From Lineus longissimus (Eukaryota; Nemertea; Pilidiophora; Heteronemertea; Lineidae): a DNA stretch of 64,000 nucleotides. Of the stretch, positions 47,201 through 62,783 are shown one piece after another. The notes below the pieces were generated by a model. It saw only the letters and a list, made by a program, of their open reading frames with translations. It ran no database searches and was not told where the DNA came from. Location of the stretch: positions 15,843,998-15,907,997 of the forward strand of contig NC_088314.1 of NCBI RefSeq assembly GCF_910592395.1. Direction: 5' to 3'. Numbering within the stretch: the stretch's first letter is position 1; each line of letters starts with the position of its first letter. The translations under genes and the position numbers were made by a program.

Positions 47201-50200
47201 AGATGAGCCTATCATATCGCTATTGCTGCATGTTCAAATGTCGGTGTCCTGGGTATTTTGTGAAGAGGTAGCTCTGACGATTATTTGAGGAAAATATCAG
47301 CTTCTTCTGTGCACGTCCGCAGTGACCAGGCCTCGCATGCTATGTATAGCTCAATCGGATGTTGACATGAACTGGTTCCTGTCAGAGTGCACATGTTCTC
47401 AAGGTGAGACTTCGCGGTCAAAATGCTCAAAGAAAAGCCGCAACAGCACCCTATTTTGGTATCAAAATTTAAAATTGTTATTATTTGGCTTTCTCAAGGT
47501 GATAAGTAGAAGTTTATAAAACTATTATTTCACCATCCATGTTAATTGTCAAGTTATAAGGCGGCAAGGTGAAATTTTCAAAATTTTCATCGATGTACAG
47601 GGTGTCTCATGTATTGTGCTGCCCCCATGTTCTCATGACTGAATTACTTGATAACAATGAAAGCTGGCCAGATGTATTCTAGAAGCGACAAGCTATTTAG
47701 AAATGTATAGGTTTATGTGTGAGAGTGATATACTGCAAGGTCGACAGCCACTTGAACAGGGGTATGCATGAAATGACGTCGCGCCATTTGTGGAGCCAGG
47801 TAGGCCCGGCCATTGCACTGGCTAGTGAGACCTTAATCAAAATACCAAAAAAAGTGAAATCATAAAATATGATAATAAATGTCATTTTGAACATCATTTG
47901 ACTTCATCGAATGCATTCGGGTGGATAAAGATGCTTTCATCTCAGTTCATGGACCAAAAAGGCCTCCACAGCTGAGGTGTGCTGTTACTCGAATTCCCTC
48001 TGAATTCCGCTTTCTGAACGAATTTGAAAATGGGTGAAGTGCTGAGTTTGCCTATGATGTTGAATGGATCACCACTGGAAGCTATTCTTGTTGGACCTGT
48101 CATGTAGGACACCAAAATGTTTGTATCAATCCAGATTTTCATATTTTGTTGTAAAAAGGGGAAATATGAGACTGCATGTTACCATTAATCAAAATACCAA
48201 AAAAAGTGAAATCATAAAATATGATAATAAATGTCATTTTGAACATCATTTGACTTCATCGAATGCATTCGGGTGGATAAAGATGCTTTCATCTCAGTTC
48301 ATGGACCAAAAAGGCCTCCACAGCTGAGGTGTGCTGTTACTCGAATTCTCTCTGAATTCCGCTTTCTGAACGAATTTGAAAATGGGTGAAGTGCTGAGTT
48401 TGCCTATGATGTTGAATGGATCACCACTGGAAGCTATTCTTGTTGGACCTGTCATGTAGGACACCAAAATGTTTGTATCAATCCAGATTTTCATATTTTG
48501 TTGTAAAAAGGGGAAATATGAGACTGCATGTTACCATTAAGGTCTCACTAGCCAGTTGTGATCAGGTCAACATTGGTACCCCTTAAAAAAAAAGTTCTTC
48601 AATCTCAGGCGATTACCATGGATACAGATGAGCCTATCATATCGCTATTGCTGCATGTTCAAATGTCGGTGTCCTGGGTATTTTGTGAAGAGGTAGCTCT
48701 GACGATTATTTGAGGAAAATATCAGCTTCTTCTGTGCACGTCCGCAGTGACCAGGCCTCGCATGCTATGTATAGCTCAATCGGATGTTGACATGAACTGG
48801 TTCCTGTCAGAGTGCACATGTTCTCAAGGTGAGACTTCGCGGTCAAAATGCTCAAAGAAAAGCCGCAACAGCACCCTATTTTGGTATCAAAATTTAAAAT
48901 TGTTATTATTTGGCTTTCTCAAGGTGATAAGTAGAAGTTTATAAAACTATTATTTCACCATCCATGTTAATTGTCAAGTTATAAGGCGGCAAGGTGAAAT
49001 TTTCAAAATTTTCATCGATGTACAGGGTGTCTCATGTATTGTGCTGCCCCCATGTTCTCATGACTGAATTACTTGATAACAATGAAAGCTGGCCAGATGT
49101 ATTCTAGAAGCGACAAGCTATTTAGAAATGTATAGGTTTATGTGTGAGAGTGATATACTGCAAGGTCGACAGCCACTTGAACAGGGGTATGCATGAAATG
49201 ACGTCGCGCCATTTGTGGAGCCAGGTAGGCCCGGCCATTGCACTGGCTAGTGAGACCTTAATCAAAATACCAAAAAAAGTGAAATCATAAAATATGATAA
49301 TAAATGTCATTTTGAACATCATTTGACTTCATCGAATGCATTCGGGTGGATAAAGATGCTTTCATCTCAGTTCATGGACCAAAAAGGCCTCCACAGCTGA
49401 GGTGTGCTGTTACTCGAATTCCCTCTGAATTCCGCTTTCTGAACGAATTTGAAAATGGGTGAAGTGCTGAGTTTGCCTATGATTTTGAATGGATCACCAC
49501 TGGAAGCTATTCTTGTTGGACCTGTCATGTAGGACACCAAAATGTTTGTATCAATCCAGATTTTCATATTTTGTTGTAAAAAGGGGAAATATGAGACTGC
49601 ATGTTACCATTAATCAAAATACCAAAAAAAGTGAAATCATAAAATATGATAATAAATGTCATTTTGAACATCATTTGACTTCATCGAATGCATTCGGGTG
49701 GATAAAGATGCTTTCATCTCAGTTCATGGACCAAAAAGGCCTCCACAGCTGAGGTGTGCTGTTACTCGAATTCTCTCTGAATTCCGCTTTCTGAACGAAT
49801 TTGAAAATGGGTGAAGTGCTGAGTTTGCCTATGATGTTGAATGGATCACCACTGGAAGCTATTCTTGTTGGACCTGTCATGTAGGACACCAAAATGTTTG
49901 TATCAATCCAGATTTTCATATTTTGTTGTAAAAAGGGGAAATATGAGACTGCATGTTACCATTAAGGTCTCACTAGCCAGTTGTGATCAGGTCAACATTG
50001 GTACCCCTTAAAAAAAAAGTTCTTCAATCTCAGGCGATTACCATGGATACAGATGAGCCTATCATATCGCTATTGCTGCATGTTCAAATGTCGGTGTCCT
50101 GGGTATTTTGTGAAGAGGTAGCTCTGACGATTATTTGAGGAAAATATCAGCTTCTTCTGTGCACGTCCGCAGTGACCAGGCCTCGCATGCTATGTATAGC

Positions 50201-53200
50201 TCAATCGGATGTTGACATGAACTGGTTCCTGTCAGAGTGCACATGTTCTCAAGGTGAGACTTCGCGGTCAAAATGCTCAAAGAAAAGCCGCAACAGCACC
50301 CTATTTTGGTATCAAAATTTAAAATTGTTATTATTTGGCTTTCTCAAGGTGATAAGTAGAAGTTTATAAAACTATTATTTCACCATCCATGTTAATTGTC
50401 AAGTTATAAGGCGGCAAGGTGAAATTTTCAAAATTTTCATCGATGTACAGGGTGTCTCATGTATTGTGCTGCCCCCATGTTCTCATGACTGAATTACTTG
50501 ATAACAATGAAAGCTGGCCAGATGTATTCTAGAAGCGACAAGCTATTTAGAAATGTATAGGTTTATGTGTGAGAGTGATATACTGCAAGGTCGACAGCCA
50601 CTTGAACAGGGGTATGCATGAAATGACGTCGCGCCATTTGTGGAGCCAGGTAGGCCCGGCCATTGCACTGGCTAGTGAGACCTTAATCAAAATACCAAAA
50701 AAAGTGAAATCATAAAATATGATAATAAATGTCATTTTGAACATCATTTGACTTCATCGAATGCATTCGGGTGGATAAAGATGCTTTCATCTCAGTTCAT
50801 GGACCAAAAAGGCCTCCACAGCTGAGGTGTGCTGTTACTCGAATTCCCTCTGAATTCCGCTTTCTGAACGAATTTGAAAATGGGTGAAGTGCTGAGTTTG
50901 CCTATGATTTTGAATGGATCACCACTGGAAGCTATTCTTGTTGGACCTGTCATGTAGGACACCAAAATGTTTGTATCAATCCAGATTTTCATATTTTGTT
51001 GTAAAAAGGGGAAATATGAGACTGCATGTTACCATTAATCAAAATACCAAAAAAAGTGAAATCATAAAATATGATAATAAATGTCATTTTGAACATCATT
51101 TGACTTCATCGAATGCATTCGGGTGGATAAAGATGCTTTCATCTCAGTTCATGGACCAAAAAGGCCTCCACAGCTGAGGTGTGCTGTTACTCGAATTCTC
51201 TCTGAATTCCGCTTTCTGAACGAATTTGAAAATGGGTGAAGTGCTGAGTTTGCCTATGATGTTGAATGGATCACCACTGGAAGCTATTCTTGTTGGACCT
51301 GTCATGTAGGACACCAAAATGTTTGTATCAATCCAGATTTTCATATTTTGTTGTAAAAAGGGGAAATATGAGACTGCATGTTACCATTAAGGTCTCACTA
51401 GCCAGTTGTGATCAGGTCAACATTGGTACCCCTTAAAAAAAAAGTTCTTCAATCTCAGGCGATTACCATGGATACAGATGAGCCTATCATATCGCTATTG
51501 CTGCATGTTCAAATGTCGGTGTCCTGGGTATTTTGTGAAGAGGTAGCTCTGACGATTATTTGAGGAAAATATCAGCTTCTTCTGTGCACGTCCGCAGTGA
51601 CCAGGCCTCGCATGCTATGTATAGCTCAATCGGATGTTGACATGAACTGGTTCCTGTCAGAGTGCACATGTTCTCAAGGTGAGACTTCGCGGTCAAAATG
51701 CTCAAAGAAAAGCCGCAACAGCACCCTATTTTGGTATCAAAATTTAAAATTGTTATTATTTGGCTTTCTCAAGGTGATAAGTAGAAGTTTATAAAACTAT
51801 TATTTCACCATCCATGTTAATTGTCAAGTTATAAGGCGGCAAGGTGAAATTTTCAAAATTTTCATCGATGTACAGGGTGTCTCATGTATTGTGCTGCCCC
51901 CATGTTCTCATGACTGAATTACTTGATAACAATGAAAGCTGGCCAGATGTATTCTAGAAGCGACAAGCTATTTAGAAATGTATAGGTTTATGTGTGAGAG
52001 TGATATACTGCAAGGTCGACAGCCACTTGAACAGGGGTATGCATGAAATGACGTCGCGCCATTTGTGGAGCCAGGTAGGCCCGGCCATTGCACTGGCTAG
52101 TGAGACCTTAATCAAAATACCAAAAAAAGTGAAATCATAAAATATGATAATAAATGTCATTTTGAACATCATTTGACTTCATCGAATGCATTCGGGTGGA
52201 TAAAGATGCTTTCATCTCAGTTCATGGACCAAAAAGGCCTCCACAGCTGAGGTGTGCTGTTACTCGAATTCCCTCTGAATTCCGCTTTCTGAACGAATTT
52301 GAAAATGGGTGAAGTGCTGAGTTTGCCTATGATTTTGAATGGATCACCACTGGAAGCTATTCTTGTTGGACCTGTCATGTAGGACACCAAAATGTTTGTA
52401 TCAATCCAGATTTTCATATTTTGTTGTAAAAAGGGGAAATATGAGACTGCATGTTACCATTAATCAAAATACCAAAAAAAGTGAAATCATAAAATATGAT
52501 AATAAATGTCATTTTGAACATCATTTGACTTCATCGAATGCATTCGGGTGGATAAAGATGCTTTCATCTCAGTTCATGGACCAAAAAGGCCTCCACAGCT
52601 GAGGTGTGCTGTTACTCGAATTCTCTCTGAATTCCGCTTTCTGAACGAATTTGAAAATGGGTGAAGTGCTGAGTTTGCCTATGATGTTGAATGGATCACC
52701 ACTGGAAGCTATTCTTGTTGGACCTGTCATGTAGGACACCAAAATGTTTGTATCAATCCAGATTTTCATATTTTGTTGTAAAAAGGGGAAATATGAGACT
52801 GCATGTTACCATTAAGGTCTCACTAGCCAGTTGTGATCAGGTCAACATTGGTCCCCCTTAAAAAAAAGTTCTTCAATCTCAGGCGATTACCATGGATACA
52901 GATGAGCCTATCATATCGCTATTGCTGCATGTTCAAATGTCGGTGTCCTGGGTATTTTGTGAAGAGGTAGCTCTGACGATTATTTGAGGAAAATATCAGC
53001 TTCTTCTGTGCACGTCCGCAGTGACCAGGCCTCGCATGCTATGTATAGCTCAATCGGATGTTGACATGAACTGGTTCCTGTCAGAGTGCACATGTTCTCA
53101 AGGTGAGACTTCGCGGTCAAAATGCTCAAAGAAAAGCCGCAACAGCACCCTATTTTGGTATCAAAATTTAAAATTGTTATTATTTGGCTTTCTCAAGGTG

Positions 53201-56200
53201 ATAAGTAGAAGTTTATAAAACTATTATTTCACCATCCATGTTAATTGTCAAGTTATAAGGCGGCAAGGTGAAATTTTCAAAATTTTCATCGATGTACAGG
53301 GTGTCTCATGTATTGTGCTGCCCCCATGTTCTCATGACTGAATTACTTGATAACAATGAAAGCTGGCCAGATGTATTCTAGAAGCGACAAGCTATTTAGA
53401 AATGTATAGGTTTATGTGTGAGAGTGATATACTGCAAGGTCGACAGCCACTTGAACAGGGGTATGCATGAAATGACGTCGCGCCATTTGTGGAGCCAGGT
53501 AGGCCCGGCCATTGCACTGGCTAGTGAGACCTTAATCAAAATACCAAAAAAGTGAAATCATAAAATATGATAATAAATGTCATTTTGAACATCATTTGAC
53601 TTCATCGAATGCATTCGGGTGGATAAAGATGCTTTCATCTCAGTTCATGGACCAAAAAGGCCTCCACAGCTGAGGTGTGCTGTTACTCGAATTCCCTCTG
53701 AATTCCGCTTTCTGAACGAATTTGAAAATGGGTGAAGTGCTGAGTTTGCCTATGATTTTGAATGGATCACCACTGGAAGCTATTCTTGTTGGACCTGTCA
53801 TGTAGGACACCAAAATGTTTGTATCAATCCAGATTTTCATATTTTGTTGTAAAAAGGGGAAATATGAGACTGCATGTTACCATTAATCAAAATACCAAAA
53901 AAAGTGAAATCATAAAATATGATAATAAATGTCATTTTGAACATCATTTGACTTCATCGAATGCATTCGGGTGGATAAAGATGCTTTCATCTCAGTTCAT
54001 GGACCAAAAAGGCCTCCACAGCTGAGGTGTGCTGTTACTCGAATTCTCTCTGAATTCCGCTTTCTGAACGAATTTGAAAATGGGTGAAGTGCTGAGTTTG
54101 CCTATGATGTTGAATGGATCACCACTGGAAGCTATTCTTGTTGGACCTGTCATGTAGGACACCAAAATGTTTGTATCAATCCAGATTTTCATATTTTGTT
54201 GTAAAAAGGGGAAATATGAGACTGCATGTTACCATTAAGGTCTCACTAGCCAGTTGTGATCAGGTCAACATTGGTCCCCCTTAAAAAAAAAGTTCTTCAA
54301 TCTCAGGCGATTACCATGGATACAGATGAGCCTATCATATCGCTATTGCTGCATGTTCAAATGTCGGTGTCCTGGGTATTTTGTGAAGAGGTAGCTCTGA
54401 CGATTATTTGAGGAAAATATCAGCTTCTTCTGTGCACGTCCGCAGTGACCAGGCCTCGCATGCTATGTATAGCTCAATCGGATGTTGACATGAACTGGTT
54501 CCTGTCAGAGTGCACATGTTCTCAAGGTGAGACTTCGCGGTCAAAATGCTCAAAGAAAAGCCGCAACAGCACCCTATTTTGGTATCAAAATTTAAAATTG
54601 TTATTATTTGGCTTTCTCAAGGTGATAAGTAGAAGTTTATAAAACTATTATTTCACCATCCATGTTAATTGTCAAGTTATAAGGCGGCAAGGTGAAATTT
54701 TCAAAATTTTCATCGATGTACAGGGTGTCTCATGTATTGTGCTGCCCCCATGTTCTCATGACTGAATTACTTGATAACAATGAAAGCTGGCCAGATGTAT
54801 TCTAGAAGCGACAAGCTATTTAGAAATGTATAGGTTTATGTGTGAGAGTGATATACTGCAAGGTCGACAGCCACTTGAACAGGGGTATGCATGAAATGAC
54901 GTCGCACCATTTGTGGAGCCAGGTAGGCCCGGCCATTGCACTGGCTAGTGAGACCTTAATCAAAATACCAAAAAAAGTGAAATCATAAAATATGATAATA
55001 AATGTCATTTTGAACATCATTTGACTTCATCGAATGCATTCGGGTGGATAAAGATGCTTTCATCTCAGTTCATGGACCAAAAAGGCCTCCACAGCTGAGG
55101 TGTGCTGTTACTCGAATTCCCTCTGAATTCCGCTTTCTGAACGAATTTGAAAATGGGTGAAGTGCTGAGTTTGCCTATGATTTTGAATGGATCACCACTG
55201 GAAGCTATTCTTGTTGGACCTGTCATGTAGGACACCAAAATGTTTGTATCAATCCAGATTTTCATATTTTGTTGTAAAAAGGGGAAATATGAGACTGCAT
55301 GTTACCATTAATCAAAATACCAAAAAAAGTGAAATCATAAAATATGATAATAAATGTCATTTTGAACATCATTTGACTTCATCGAATGCATTCGGGTGGA
55401 TAAAGATGCTTTCATCTCAGTTCATGGACCAAAAAGGCCTCCACAGCTGAGGTGTGCTGTTACTCGAATTCTCTCTGAATTCCGCTTTCTGAACGAATTT
55501 GAAAATGGGTGAAGTGCTGAGTTTGCCTATGATGTTGAATGGATCACCACTGGAAGCTATTCTTGTTGGACCTGTCATGTAGGACACCAAAATGTTTGTA
55601 TCAATCCAGATTTTCATATTTTGTTGTAAAAAGGGGAAATATGAGACTGCATGTTACCATTAAGGTCTCACTAGCCAGTTGTGATCAGGTCAACATTGGT
55701 CCCCCTTAAAAAAAAGTTCTTCAATCTCAGGCGATTACCATGGATACAGATGAGCCTATCATATCGCTATTGCTGCATGTTCAAATGTCGGTGTCCTGGG
55801 TATTTTGTGAAGAGGTAGCTCTGACGATTATTTGAGGAAAATATCAGCTTCTTCTGTGCACGTCCGCAGTGACCAGGCCTCGCATGCTATGTATAGCTCA
55901 ATCGGATGTTGACATGAACTGGTTCCTGTCAGAGTGCACATGTTCTCAAGGTGAGACTTCGCGGTCAAAATGCTCAAAGAAAAGCCGCAACAGCACCCTA
56001 TTTTGGTATCAAAATTTAAAATTGTTATTATTTGGCTTTCTCAAGGTGATAAGTAGAAGTTTATAAAACTATTATTTCACCATCCATGTTAATTGTCAAG
56101 TTATAAGGCGGCAAGGTGAAATTTTCAAAATTTTCATCGATGTACAGGGTGTCTCATGTATTGTGCTGCCCCCATGTTCTCATGACTGAATTACTTGATA

Positions 56201-59200
56201 ACAATGAAAGCTGGCCAGATGTATTCTAGAAGCGACAAGCTATTTAGAAATGTATAGGTTTATGTGTGAGAGTGATATACTGCAAGGTCGACAGCCACTT
56301 GAACAGGGGTATGCATGAAATGACGTCGCGCCATTTGTGGAGCCAGGTAGGCCCGGCCATTGCACTGGCTAGTGAGACCTTAATCAAAATACCAAAAAAA
56401 GTGAAATCATAAAATATGATAATAAATGTCATTTTGAACATCATTTGACTTCATCGAATGCATTCGGGTGGATAAAGATGCTTTCATCTCAGTTCATGGA
56501 CCAAAAAGGCCTCCACAGCTGAGGTGTGCTGTTACTCGAATTCCCTCTGAATTCCGCTTTCTGAACGAATTTGAAAATGGGTGAAGTGCTGAGTTTGCCT
56601 ATGATTTTGAATGGATCACCACTGGAAGCTATTCTTGTTGGACCTGTCATGTAGGATACCAAAATGTTTGTATCAATCCAGATTTTCATATTTTGTTGTA
56701 AAAAGGGGAAATATGAGACTGCATGTTACCATTAATCAAAATACCAAAAAAAGTGAAATCATAAAATATGATAATAAATGTCATTTTGAACATCATTTGA
56801 CTTCATCGAATGCATTCGGGTGGATAAAGATGCTTTCATCTCAGTTCATGGACCAAAAAGGCCTCCACAGCTGAGGTGTGCTGTTACTCGAATTCTCTCT
56901 GAATTCCGCTTTCTGAACGAATTTGAAAATGGGTGAAGTGCTGAGTTTGCCTATGATGTTGAATGGATCACCACTGGAAGCTATTCTTGTTGGACCTGTC
57001 ATGTAGGACACCAAAATGTTTGTATCAATCCAGATTTTCATATTTTGTTGTAAAAAGGGGAAATATGAGACTGCATGTTACCATTAAGGTCTCACTAGCC
57101 AGTTGTGATCAGGTCAACATTGGTCCCCCTTAAAAAAAAGTTCTTCAATCTCAGGCGATTACCATGGATACAGATGAGCCTATCATATCGCTATTGCTGC
57201 ATGTTCAAATGTCGGTGTCCTGGGTATTTTGTGAAGAGGTAGCTCTGACGATTATTTGAGGAAAATATCAGCTTCTTCTGTGCACGTCCGCAGTGACCAG
57301 GCCTCGCATGCTATGTATAGCTCAATCGGATGTTGACATGAACTGGTTCCTGTCAGAGTGCACATGTTCTCAAGGTGAGACTTCGCGGTCAAAATGCTCA
57401 AAGAAAAGCCGCAACAGCACCCTATTTTGGTATCAAAATTTAAAATTGTTATTATTTGGCTTTCTCAAGGTGATAAGTAGAAGTTTATAAAACTATTATT
57501 TCACCATCCATGTTAATTGTCAAGTTATAAGGCGGCAAGGTGAAATTTTCAAAATTTTCATCGATGTACAGGGTGTCTCATGTATTGTGCTGCCCCCATG
57601 TTCTCATGACTGAATTACTTGATAACAATGAAAGCTGGCCAGATGTATTCTAGAAGCGACAAGCTATTTAGAAATGTATAGGTTTATGTGTGAGAGTGAT
57701 ATACTGCAAGGTCGACAGCCACTTGAACAGGGGTATGCATGAAATGACGTCGCACCATTTGTGGAGCCAGGTAGGCCCGGCCATTGCACTGGCTAGTGAG
57801 ACCTTAATCAAAATACCAAAAAAAGTGAAATCATAAAATATGATAATAAATGTCATTTTGAACATCATTTGACTTCATCGAATGCATTCGGGTGGATAAA
57901 GATGCTTTCATCTCAGTTCATGGACCAAAAAGGCCTCCACAGCTGAGGTGTGCTGTTACTCGAATTCCCTCTGAATTCCGCTTTCTGAACGAATTTGAAA
58001 ATGGGTGAAGTGCTGAGTTTGCCTATGATGTTGAATGGATCACCACTGGAAGCTATTCTTGTTGGACCTGTCATGTAGGACACCAAAATGTTTGTATCAA
58101 TCCAGATTTTCATATTTTGTTGTAAAAAGGGGAAATATGAGACTGCATGTTACCATTAATCAAAATACCAAAAAAAGTGAAATCATAAAATATGATAATA
58201 AATGTCATTTTGAACATCATTTGACTTCATCGAATGCATTCGGGTGGATAAAGATGCTTTCATCTCAGTTCATGGACCAAAAAGGCCTCCACAGCTGAGG
58301 TGTGCTGTTACTCGAATTCTCTCTGAATTCCGCTTTCTGAACGAATTTGAAAATGGGTGAAGTGCTGAGTTTGCCTATGATGTTGAATGGATCACCACTG
58401 GAAGCTATTCTTGTTGGACCTGTCATGTAGGACACCAAAATGTTTGTATCAATCCAGATTTTCATATTTTGTTGTAAAAAGGGGAAATATGAGACTGCAT
58501 GTTACCATTAAGGTCTCACTAGCCAGTTGTGATCAGGTCAACATTGGTCCCCCTTAAAAAAAAGTTCTTCAATCTCAGGCGATTACCATGGATACAGATG
58601 AGCCTATCATATCGCTATTGCTGCATGTTCAAATGTCGGTGTCCTGGGTATTTTGTGAAGAGGTAGCTCTGACGATTATTTGAGGAAAATATCAGCTTCT
58701 TCTGTGCACGTCCGCAGTGACCAGGCCTCGCATGCTATGTATAGCTCAATCGGATGTTGACATGAACTGGTTCCTGTCAGAGTGCACATGTTCTCAAGGT
58801 GAGACTTCGCGGTCAAAATGCTCAAAGAAAAGCCGCAACAGCACCCTATTTTGGTATCAAAATTTAAAATTGTTATTATTTGGCTTTCTCAAGGTGATAA
58901 GTAGAAGTTTATAAAACTATTATTTCACCATCCATGTTAATTGTCAAGTTATAAGGCGGCAAGGTGAAATTTTCAAAATTTTCATCGATGTACAGGGTGT
59001 CTCATGTATTGTGCTGCCCCCATGTTCTCATGACTGAATTACTTGATAACAATGAAAGCTGGCCAGATGTATTCTAGAAGCGACAAGCTATTTAGAAATG
59101 TATAGGTTTATGTGTGAGAGTGATATACTGCAAGGTCGACAGCCACTTGAACAGGGGTATGCATGAAATGACGTCGCGCCATTTGTGGAGCCAGGTAGGC

Positions 59201-62200
59201 CCGGCCATTGCACTGGCTAGTGAGACCTTAATCAAAATACCAAAAAAAGTGAAATCATAAAATATGATAATAAATGTCATTTTGAACATCATTTGACTTC
59301 ATCGAATGCATTCGGGTGGATAAAGATGCTTTCATCTCAGTTCATGGACCAAAAAGGCCTCCACAGCTGAGGTGTGCTGTTACTCGAATTCCCTCTGAAT
59401 TCCGCTTTCTGAACGAATTTGAAAATGGGTGAAGTGCTGAGTTTGCCTATGATTTTGAATGGATCACCACTGGAAGCTATTCTTGTTGGACCTGTCATGT
59501 AGGACACCAAAATGTTTGTATCAATCCAGATTTTCATATTTTGTTGTAAAAAGGGGAAATATGAGACTGCATGTTACCATTAATCAAAATACCAAAAAAA
59601 GTGAAATCATAAAATATGATAATAAATGTCATTTTGAACATCATTTGACTTCATCGAATGCATTCGGGTGGATAAAGATGCTTTCATCTCAGTTCATGGA
59701 CCAAAAAGGCCTCCACAGCTGAGGTGTGCTGTTACTCGAATTCTCTCTGAATTCCGCTTTCTGAACGAATTTGAAAATGGGTGAAGTGCTGAGTTTGCCT
59801 ATGATGTTGAATGGATCACCACTGGAAGCTATTCTTGTTGGACCTGTCATGTAGGACACCAAAATGTTTGTATCAATCCAGATTTTCATATTTTGTTGTA
59901 AAAAGGGGAAATATGAGACTGCATGTTACCATTAAGGTCTCACTAGCCAGTTGTGATCAGGTCAACATTGGTCCCCCTTAAAAAAAAGTTCTTCAATCTC
60001 AGGCGATTACCATGGATACAGATGAGCCTATCATATCGCTATTGCTGCATGTTCAAATGTCGGTGTCCTGGGTATTTTGTGAAGAGGTAGCTCTGACGAT
60101 TATTTGAGGAAAATATCAGCTTCTTCTGTGCACGTCCGCAGTGACCAGGCCTCGCATGCTATGTATAGCTCAATCGGATGTTGACATGAACTGGTTCCTG
60201 TCAGAGTGCACATGTTCTCAAGGTGAGACTTCGCGGTCAAAATGCTCAAAGAAAAGCCGCAACAGCACCCTATTTTGGTATCAAAATTTAAAATTGTTAT
60301 TATTTGGCTTTCTCAAGGTGATAAGTAGAAGTTTATAAAACTATTATTTCACCATCCATGTTAATTGTCAAGTTATAAGGCGGCAAGGTGAAATTTTCAA
60401 AATTTTCATCGATGTACAGGGTGTCTCATGTATTGTGCTGCCCCCATGTTCTCATGACTGAATTACTTGATAACAATGAAAGCTGGCCAGATGTATTCTA
60501 GAAGCGACAAGCTATTTAGAAATGTATAGGTTTATGTGTGAGAGTGATATACTGCAAGGTCGACAGCCACTTGAACAGGGGTATGCATGAAATGACGTCG
60601 CGCCATTTGTGGAGCCAGGTAGGCCCGGCCATTGCACTGGCTAGTGAGACCTTAATCAAAATACCAAAAAAAGTGAAATCATAAAATATGATAATAAATG
60701 TCATTTTGAACATCATTTGACTTCATCGAATGCATTCGGGTGGATAAAGATGCTTTCATCTCAGTTCATGGACCAAAAAGGCCTCCACAGCTGAGGTGTG
60801 CTGTTACTCGAATTCCCTCTGAATTCCGCTTTCTGAACGAATTTGAAAATGGGTGAAGTGCTGAGTTTGCCTATGATTTTGAATGGATCACCACTGGAAG
60901 CTATTCTTGTTGGACCTGTCATGTAGGATACCAAAATGTTTGTATCAATCCAGATTTTCATATTTTGTTGTAAAAAGGGGAAATATGAGACTGCATGTTA
61001 CCATTAATCAAAATACCAAAAAAAGTGAAATCATAAAATATGATAATAAATGTCATTTTGAACATCATTTGACTTCATCGAATGCATTCGGGTGGATAAA
61101 GATGCTTTCATCTCAGTTCATGGACCAAAAAGGCCTCCACAGCTGAGGTGTGCTGTTACTCGAATTCTCTCTGAATTCCGCTTTCTGAACGAATTTGAAA
61201 ATGGGTGAAGTGCTGAGTTTGCCTATGATGTTGAATGGATCACCACTGGAAGCTATTCTTGTTGGACCTGTCATGTAGGACACCAAAATGTTTGTATCAA
61301 TCCAGATTTTCATATTTTGTTGTAAAAAGGGGAAATATGAGACTGCATGTTACCATTAAGGTCTCACTAGCCAGTTGTGATCAGGTCAACATTGGTCCCC
61401 CTTAAAAAAAAGTTCTTCAATCTCAGGCGATTACCATGGATACAGATGAGCCTATCATATCGCTATTGCTGCATGTTCAAATGTCGGTGTCCTGGGTATT
61501 TTGTGAAGAGGTAGCTCTGACGATTATTTGAGGAAAATATCAGCTTCTTCTGTGCACGTCCGCAGTGACCAGGCCTCGCATGCTATGTATAGCTCAATCG
61601 GATGTTGACATGAACTGGTTCCTGTCAGAGTGCACATGTTCTCAAGGTGAGACTTCGCGGTCAAAATGCTCAAAGAAAAGCCGCAACAGCACCCTATTTT
61701 GGTATCAAAATTTAAAATTGTTATTATTTGGCTTTCTCAAGGTGATAAGTAGAAGTTTATAAAACTATTATTTCACCATCCATGTTAATTGTCAAGTTAT
61801 AAGGCGGCAAGGTGAAATTTTCAAAATTTTCATCGATGTACAGGGTGTCTCATGTATTGTGCTGCCCCCATGTTCTCATGACTGAATTACTTGATAACAA
61901 TGAAAGCTGGCCAGATGTATTCTAGAAGCGACAAGCTATTTAGAAATGTATAGGTTTATGTGTGAGAGTGATATACTGCAAGGTCGACAGCCACTTGAAC
62001 AGGGGTATGCATGAAATGACGTCGCGCCATTTGTGGAGCCAGGTAGGCCCGGCCATTGCACTGGCTAGTGAGACCTTAATCAAAATACCAATAAAAGTGA
62101 AATCATAAAATATGATAATAAATGTCATTTTGAACATCATTTGACTTCATCGAATGCATTCGGGTGGATAAAGATGCTTTCATCTCAGTTCATGGACCAA

Positions 62201-62783
62201 AAAGGCCTCCACAGCTGATGTGTGCTGTTACTCGAATTCCCTCTGAATTCCGCTTTCTGAACGAATTTGAAAATGGGTGAAGTGCTGAGTTTGCCTATGA
62301 TTTTGAATGGATCACCACTGGAAGCTATTCTTGTTGGACCTGTCATGTAGGACACCAAAATGTTTGTATCAATCCAGATTTTCATATTTTGTTGTAAAAA
62401 GGGGAAATATGAGACTGCATGTTACCATTAATCAAAATACCAAAAAAAGTGAAATCATAAAATATGATAATAAATGTCATTTTGAACATCATTTGACTTC
62501 ATCGAATGCATTCGGGTGGATAAAGATGCTTTCATCTCAGTTCATGGACCAAAAAGGCCTCCACAGCTGAGGTGTGCTGTTACTCGAATTCTCTCTGAAT
62601 TCCGCTTTCTGAACGAATTTGAAAATGGGTGAAGTGCTGAGTTTGCCTATGATGTTGAATGGATCACCACTGGAAGCTATTCTTGTTGGACCTGTCATGT
62701 AGGACACCAAAATGTTTGTATCAATCCAGATTTTCATATTTTGTTGTAAAAAGGGGAAATATGAGACTGCATGTTACCATTAA